Shown here one piece after another: positions 57,886-60,513 of a DNA stretch of 60,513 nucleotides. The stretch lies in assembly GCF_002086515.1 (NCBI RefSeq), contig NZ_MVHH01000025.1, positions 1 through 60,513 on the forward strand. The letters are read 5' to 3'. Below the pieces are notes generated by a model. The model did not search any database. It saw nothing but the letters and a program-made list of their open reading frames with translations, and had not been told where the DNA came from. This DNA is from Mycolicibacter arupensis (GTDB lineage Bacteria; Actinomycetota; Actinomycetes; Mycobacteriales; Mycobacteriaceae). Made by a program: the position numbers and the translations under genes. Each line of letters opens with the position of its first letter. Within the stretch, counting starts at the first letter, position 1.

Positions 57886-60291
57886 ATGCAGCAAACACTT
57901 CGTCCCTACGTCACCACCGGCATGGCCGTTGCCGGGGTGGGCCTGGTCGCGGTTCCCGCCGTGGCCTCGAACCTGCCTCAGCTTCAGCATCAGCTGGCGC
58001 TGGTCGAGCAGCGCGGCGTTGCGCTGACGTCGGACTTCTTCTCGCCCTACACCGACCTGTTCGAGAACACCATCGCCAGCCTGCAGGCGTTGAATCAGAA
58101 CTCGGTCGACATGTGGGGCCTGCTGCAGCACATCTTCACAAACCCGCAAGAGGCGATCAGCGGCATCCCGGATGTCATCAACATCTTCACCAACTCGATG
58201 CCCACCATCGGCGTCCAAGCCCTGCCCTTCCCCGCCAACATCGACGTGGAAATGCCGCTGTGGGTGAACTCGCTGCTGGCCGGAATCGGTCCGTGGGTCA
58301 CTATGGGCACCGCGTTCGGCGAGGTGCTGAACGAAATCTTCAGCAACCTCCTCACCGACCCGGTCCAGGCGTTCTCCGCGCTGTTCGGTATGCCGGCAAC
58401 CCTGCTGGACGCCTTCCTCAACGGCAGCAGCGGTGTCGACCTCGGGGGCGCCTACTTCCCGCTGTTCAACGGCGTTTTGACCCCCGGGCAGCCGATCGAC
58501 GCGAACTTCAACATCGGTGACGTTGTCGACATGTCGGGCATGGGTGACACCACCATCACCCAGCTGCTGTCGCAGGCCGGGATCGGCGATGTTCCGCTGG
58601 AGACGCTGATCATCGACATGCTCGACCAGCTGGGCTTCGGTCACATGACGCCGGTTGATCTGCTTAACGAGTTCGGTATCGGCACTCAGTCGCTGTCCGA
58701 ACTGCTGATCGGCGTCTTCAACGAGGCCGGAATCGGCAACCCCACCATGGCTGAGCTGTTGGAGAGTCTGGGTGGAATCGAGCCCGGCGACTCGGTCGCC
58801 AGCCTGCTGATCGCACTGCTCAACCAGACCGATATCGGCAACCCCACTCTGACCGAGCTCGTCTTGAGCTTTGTCGGCGGCGACGACGCCACTGTGGGTG
58901 GCCTGATCAAGGACCTGCTCGGCGCGACGGGCGGCGAGTCCCTGTCCAGCCTGATCGACCCGAGCTGGACCGTTGGCGGTCTGTTGACGGATGCGTTCGG
59001 CGACCCGCCACTGACCGACTTCTTCGACCAGATGGGCCTCGGCGGCATCACCATCGGCGAACTCTCCGGGATGCTCGGCGAATACGGTGACCAGACGCTG
59101 GTCGACTTGATCAACGACGGGTTCCTCGGACCCGACATCACCGGCAGCACGCCGTTGATGGAAATGGCGCTGTCCCTGTTCCCGCCCGGCGCCACCTTGG
59201 GCGACTTCATGGGGCCCTTCGGCAGCCAGACCGTCGGGGACTTGATCGACATGATGCCGATCGGCGAGAACACGATGGGTTACCCGCCCGACACTCCGGT
59301 GAGCGACGTTGTGCTCGTGGACTTGATGTACACCCTTCCCAGCCCGGCGCCCGGTTACGCCAACCTGGCTGTGACACCGCTGGGCGTGCTCGCCCCAGAC
59401 CAGGCATCTCTCCTCGAGAAGGCCGGCAACCCGACCCTCGCCGCGGTGATGGGCAACAACACCGTGGGCCAGGTCGTCGAGGGCATGAACATGTCCGACA
59501 TCACCGTGTTGCAAGGGCTGGACGCGATGGGCCTCGGTAACTACACCCTCGAGGAACTGTTCGACGGTCTGGGCGACCTGACCGGCAACGTAACCCTGGA
59601 GCAGTTCTTCACCGCCTGGGGCTTCGACCCGACCCTGACCGAACTCATGCAGGGCGCAGTCGCCGGACTGGGGTTGACCGACACCACGCTGAACGACCTG
59701 TTCACGTCCTGGGGGATGGGCAGCCAAAGCCTGTCCGGCCTGATCGACAGCCTGGGTTTGAACGACCTCTACATCCAGCAGATGTTCAACAACCTCGGCT
59801 TCAACAACATCTCCATCGATATGTTCATCGACCGCCTTGGGCTGAGCAGCATCTCGATCGCCGGCATCCTCAACGGCCTGGGCATGGGCGACCAGACCCT
59901 CTACGGCTTCATCGAGAGCCTCTTGGGTGGTGTCTCGATCGAGAGCATCCTCAACGGCCTGGGTCTGGACGAGGTGTACCTGGACCAGTTCATCACCGAC
60001 GTAATGACCAGCGTGCTGGGAGACCCCACACTGGGCACCTTCCTGGGTTGGATTGGTCTGGACACCTTTGACCTGGACACCATCGTTTCCAACCTCGGAC
60101 TCGACGCCACGATCAACTCGCTGCTCACCGACCTGGGGCTGGGCAGCCTGGACATCAACGGACTGGTCGACGGCTTGGGTCTGTCCGACCTGGGCCTGCT
60201 GAGCGTCACCGGCAGCTTCTTCGGGGTGGCGTCGGAGTGGCTCAATGACATCCCGCAGCAGATCGCCGCGGCCTTGGGCTATTACGGCTGA
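57886..60291 (+). CDS. Second GjpA-like secreted protein with Gly-Leu repeat array
   Basis: 801 residues from ATG 57886, which has GGGAGG five bases upstream and the paralogue start MQQTLRPYVTTG; an in-frame ATG at 57802 is inside the previous gene. A signal-like segment (1-35) and the DFFSPYTDLFENTIASLQALN region match the upstream paralogue. Repeats run from 58537 and alternate 14 and 18 residues at first (GMGDTTITQLLSQA, GIGDVPLETLIIDMLDQL, GFGHMTPVDLLNEF, GIGTQSLSELLIGVFNEA). A C-terminal array of mostly 14-residue units follows (GLNDLYIQQMFNNL, GFNNISIDMFIDRL, GLSSISIAGILNGL). Residues 470-530 are a non-repeat Pro-rich insert (MMPIGENTMGYPPDTPV). It lies 40 bp after the first copy, probably co-transcribed. 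Confidence 0.86.
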   Translation: MQQTLRPYVTTGMAVAGVGLVAVPAVASNLPQLQHQLALVEQRGVALTSDFFSPYTDLFENTIASLQALNQNSVDMWGLLQHIFTNPQEAISGIPDVINIFTNSMPTIGVQALPFPANIDVEMPLWVNSLLAGIGPWVTMGTAFGEVLNEIFSNLLTDPVQAFSALFGMPATLLDAFLNGSSGVDLGGAYFPLFNGVLTPGQPIDANFNIGDVVDMSGMGDTTITQLLSQAGIGDVPLETLIIDMLDQLGFGHMTPVDLLNEFGIGTQSLSELLIGVFNEAGIGNPTMAELLESLGGIEPGDSVASLLIALLNQTDIGNPTLTELVLSFVGGDDATVGGLIKDLLGATGGESLSSLIDPSWTVGGLLTDAFGDPPLTDFFDQMGLGGITIGELSGMLGEYGDQTLVDLINDGFLGPDITGSTPLMEMALSLFPPGATLGDFMGPFGSQTVGDLIDMMPIGENTMGYPPDTPVSDVVLVDLMYTLPSPAPGYANLAVTPLGVLAPDQASLLEKAGNPTLAAVMGNNTVGQVVEGMNMSDITVLQGLDAMGLGNYTLEELFDGLGDLTGNVTLEQFFTAWGFDPTLTELMQGAVAGLGLTDTTLNDLFTSWGMGSQSLSGLIDSLGLNDLYIQQMFNNLGFNNISIDMFIDRLGLSSISIAGILNGLGMGDQTLYGFIESLLGGVSIESILNGLGLDEVYLDQFITDVMTSVLGDPTLGTFLGWIGLDTFDLDTIVSNLGLDATINSLLTDLGLGSLDINGLVDGLGLSDLGLLSVTGSFFGVASEWLNDIPQQIAAALGYYG

Positions 60292-60377
60292 ACCTGCTGA
60301 CCGGCAGGCCGCCAGATCCAAACTTCATGACAGACAGAGACAGCACAACTGTGGGCCACACAGATAGGACATCCCAA

Positions 60378-60513
60378 ATGGCGGTAGGACGTAACACTTC
60401 GGGCAACGGTCAGCAGGGTCGGCGTGGCCGGCGACTGTTGGGGGCCAGCAGTGCGGTGGGTGCGTTTTTGGCGTTTGGGTTGGGGCCGTTGGCGTCGGCT
60501 CCTGCGGCGCAGG
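60378..60513 (+). CDS. Start of a fourth non-PE PGRS-type gene (cut by window end)
   Basis: The first 45 codons only: MAVGRNTSGNGQQGRRGRRLL, then [24 protein letters not shown], the same signal-peptide motif as the three other PGRS-type genes here (GAxxAVxAFLxxxxxPL ending in APAA). A Shine-Dalgarno-like GATAGGAC precedes ATG 60378. An in-frame upstream ATG at 60327 exists but would add a 17-residue extension absent from the paralogues. It may be co-transcribed with the GjpA-like pair, since only 86 bp separate them. Confidence 0.8.
   Translation, partial: MAVGRNTSGNGQQGRRGRRLLGASSAVGAFLAFGLGPLASAPAAQ

Noticed and set aside
60327..60377. Upstream in-frame ATG for the fourth PGRS-type gene
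   Set aside because: It adds 17 polar residues not present in the paralogues, and the better Shine-Dalgarno precedes 60378.
1..60513. tRNA, rRNA or riboswitch
   Set aside because: No cloverleaf, rRNA motif or known riboswitch core was recognised in the intergenic stretches by reading.

Overview
The window is high-GC (visibly about 65-70%) DNA from a member of the Mycobacteriaceae. It carries the mycobacterial cell-wall arabinogalactan locus with clear orthologues of M. tuberculosis Rv3778c-Rv3783, Rv3789 and Rv3790-Rv3795, plus very large Gly/Ala-rich PGRS-type genes. Four genes whose secreted PGRS-type proteins lack a PE domain, together with the GjpA-like genes, fit a non-tuberculous species, possibly of the M. 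terrae/Mycolicibacter type; the genus is inference.

Layout. (1) 1-14.5 kb, minus strand: dprE1-dprE2-aftA-embC-[small winged-helix gene]-embA-embB, the machinery that makes decaprenyl-phosphoryl-arabinose and polymerises arabinan. A 425-bp cassette with 21-bp inverted ends and a small HTH gene sits between embC and embA, and a related gene-less inverted pair lies between dprE2 and aftA. (2) 14.5-15.2 kb, plus strand: a one-TM protein of unknown function followed by two strong stem-loops. (3) 15.5-42.6 kb, plus strand: two giant PGRS genes (4326 codons, and about 4527 codons once a one-base frameshift near 30293 is repaired). Both have a Sec-like signal peptide and a conserved non-PE domain at the N-terminus. 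The second ends in a roughly 1470-residue domain that resembles a beta-helical adhesin. They separate gtrA (Rv3789 orthologue) from dprE1, which are neighbours in M. tuberculosis. (4) 42.7-46.8 kb: gtrA, a third, smaller PGRS-type gene, and an orphan secreted protein. (5) 46.8-51.8 kb, minus strand: Rv3779-like, bpa, wzt, glfT1 and wzm, tightly packed with 4-nt stop/start overlaps at three of the four junctions; this group covers galactan initiation and export plus a proteasome activator. (6) 52-55.3 kb, plus strand: an Rv3778c-type class-V aminotransferase fold without the PLP lysine, a 53-bp tandem repeat (MIRU/VNTR-like), and a stand-alone fatty-acyl-AMP ligase. (7) 55.5-60.3 kb: two tandem GjpA-like secreted proteins carrying an unusual array of 14- and 18-residue Gly-Leu-Gly repeats. 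(8) The window ends inside a fourth PGRS-type gene.

How they work together. DprE1/DprE2 make decaprenyl-phosphoryl-arabinofuranose, GtrA may move or organise it, AftA primes arabinan on galactan, and EmbA/B/C extend it. GlfT1 starts galactan and Wzm/Wzt export the lipid-linked galactan. Interleaved among these conserved wall genes are fast-evolving secreted or surface proteins (PGRS and GjpA-like), so the locus is a mosaic of essential envelope synthesis and variable envelope proteins. No rRNA, tRNA or CRISPR array was seen.
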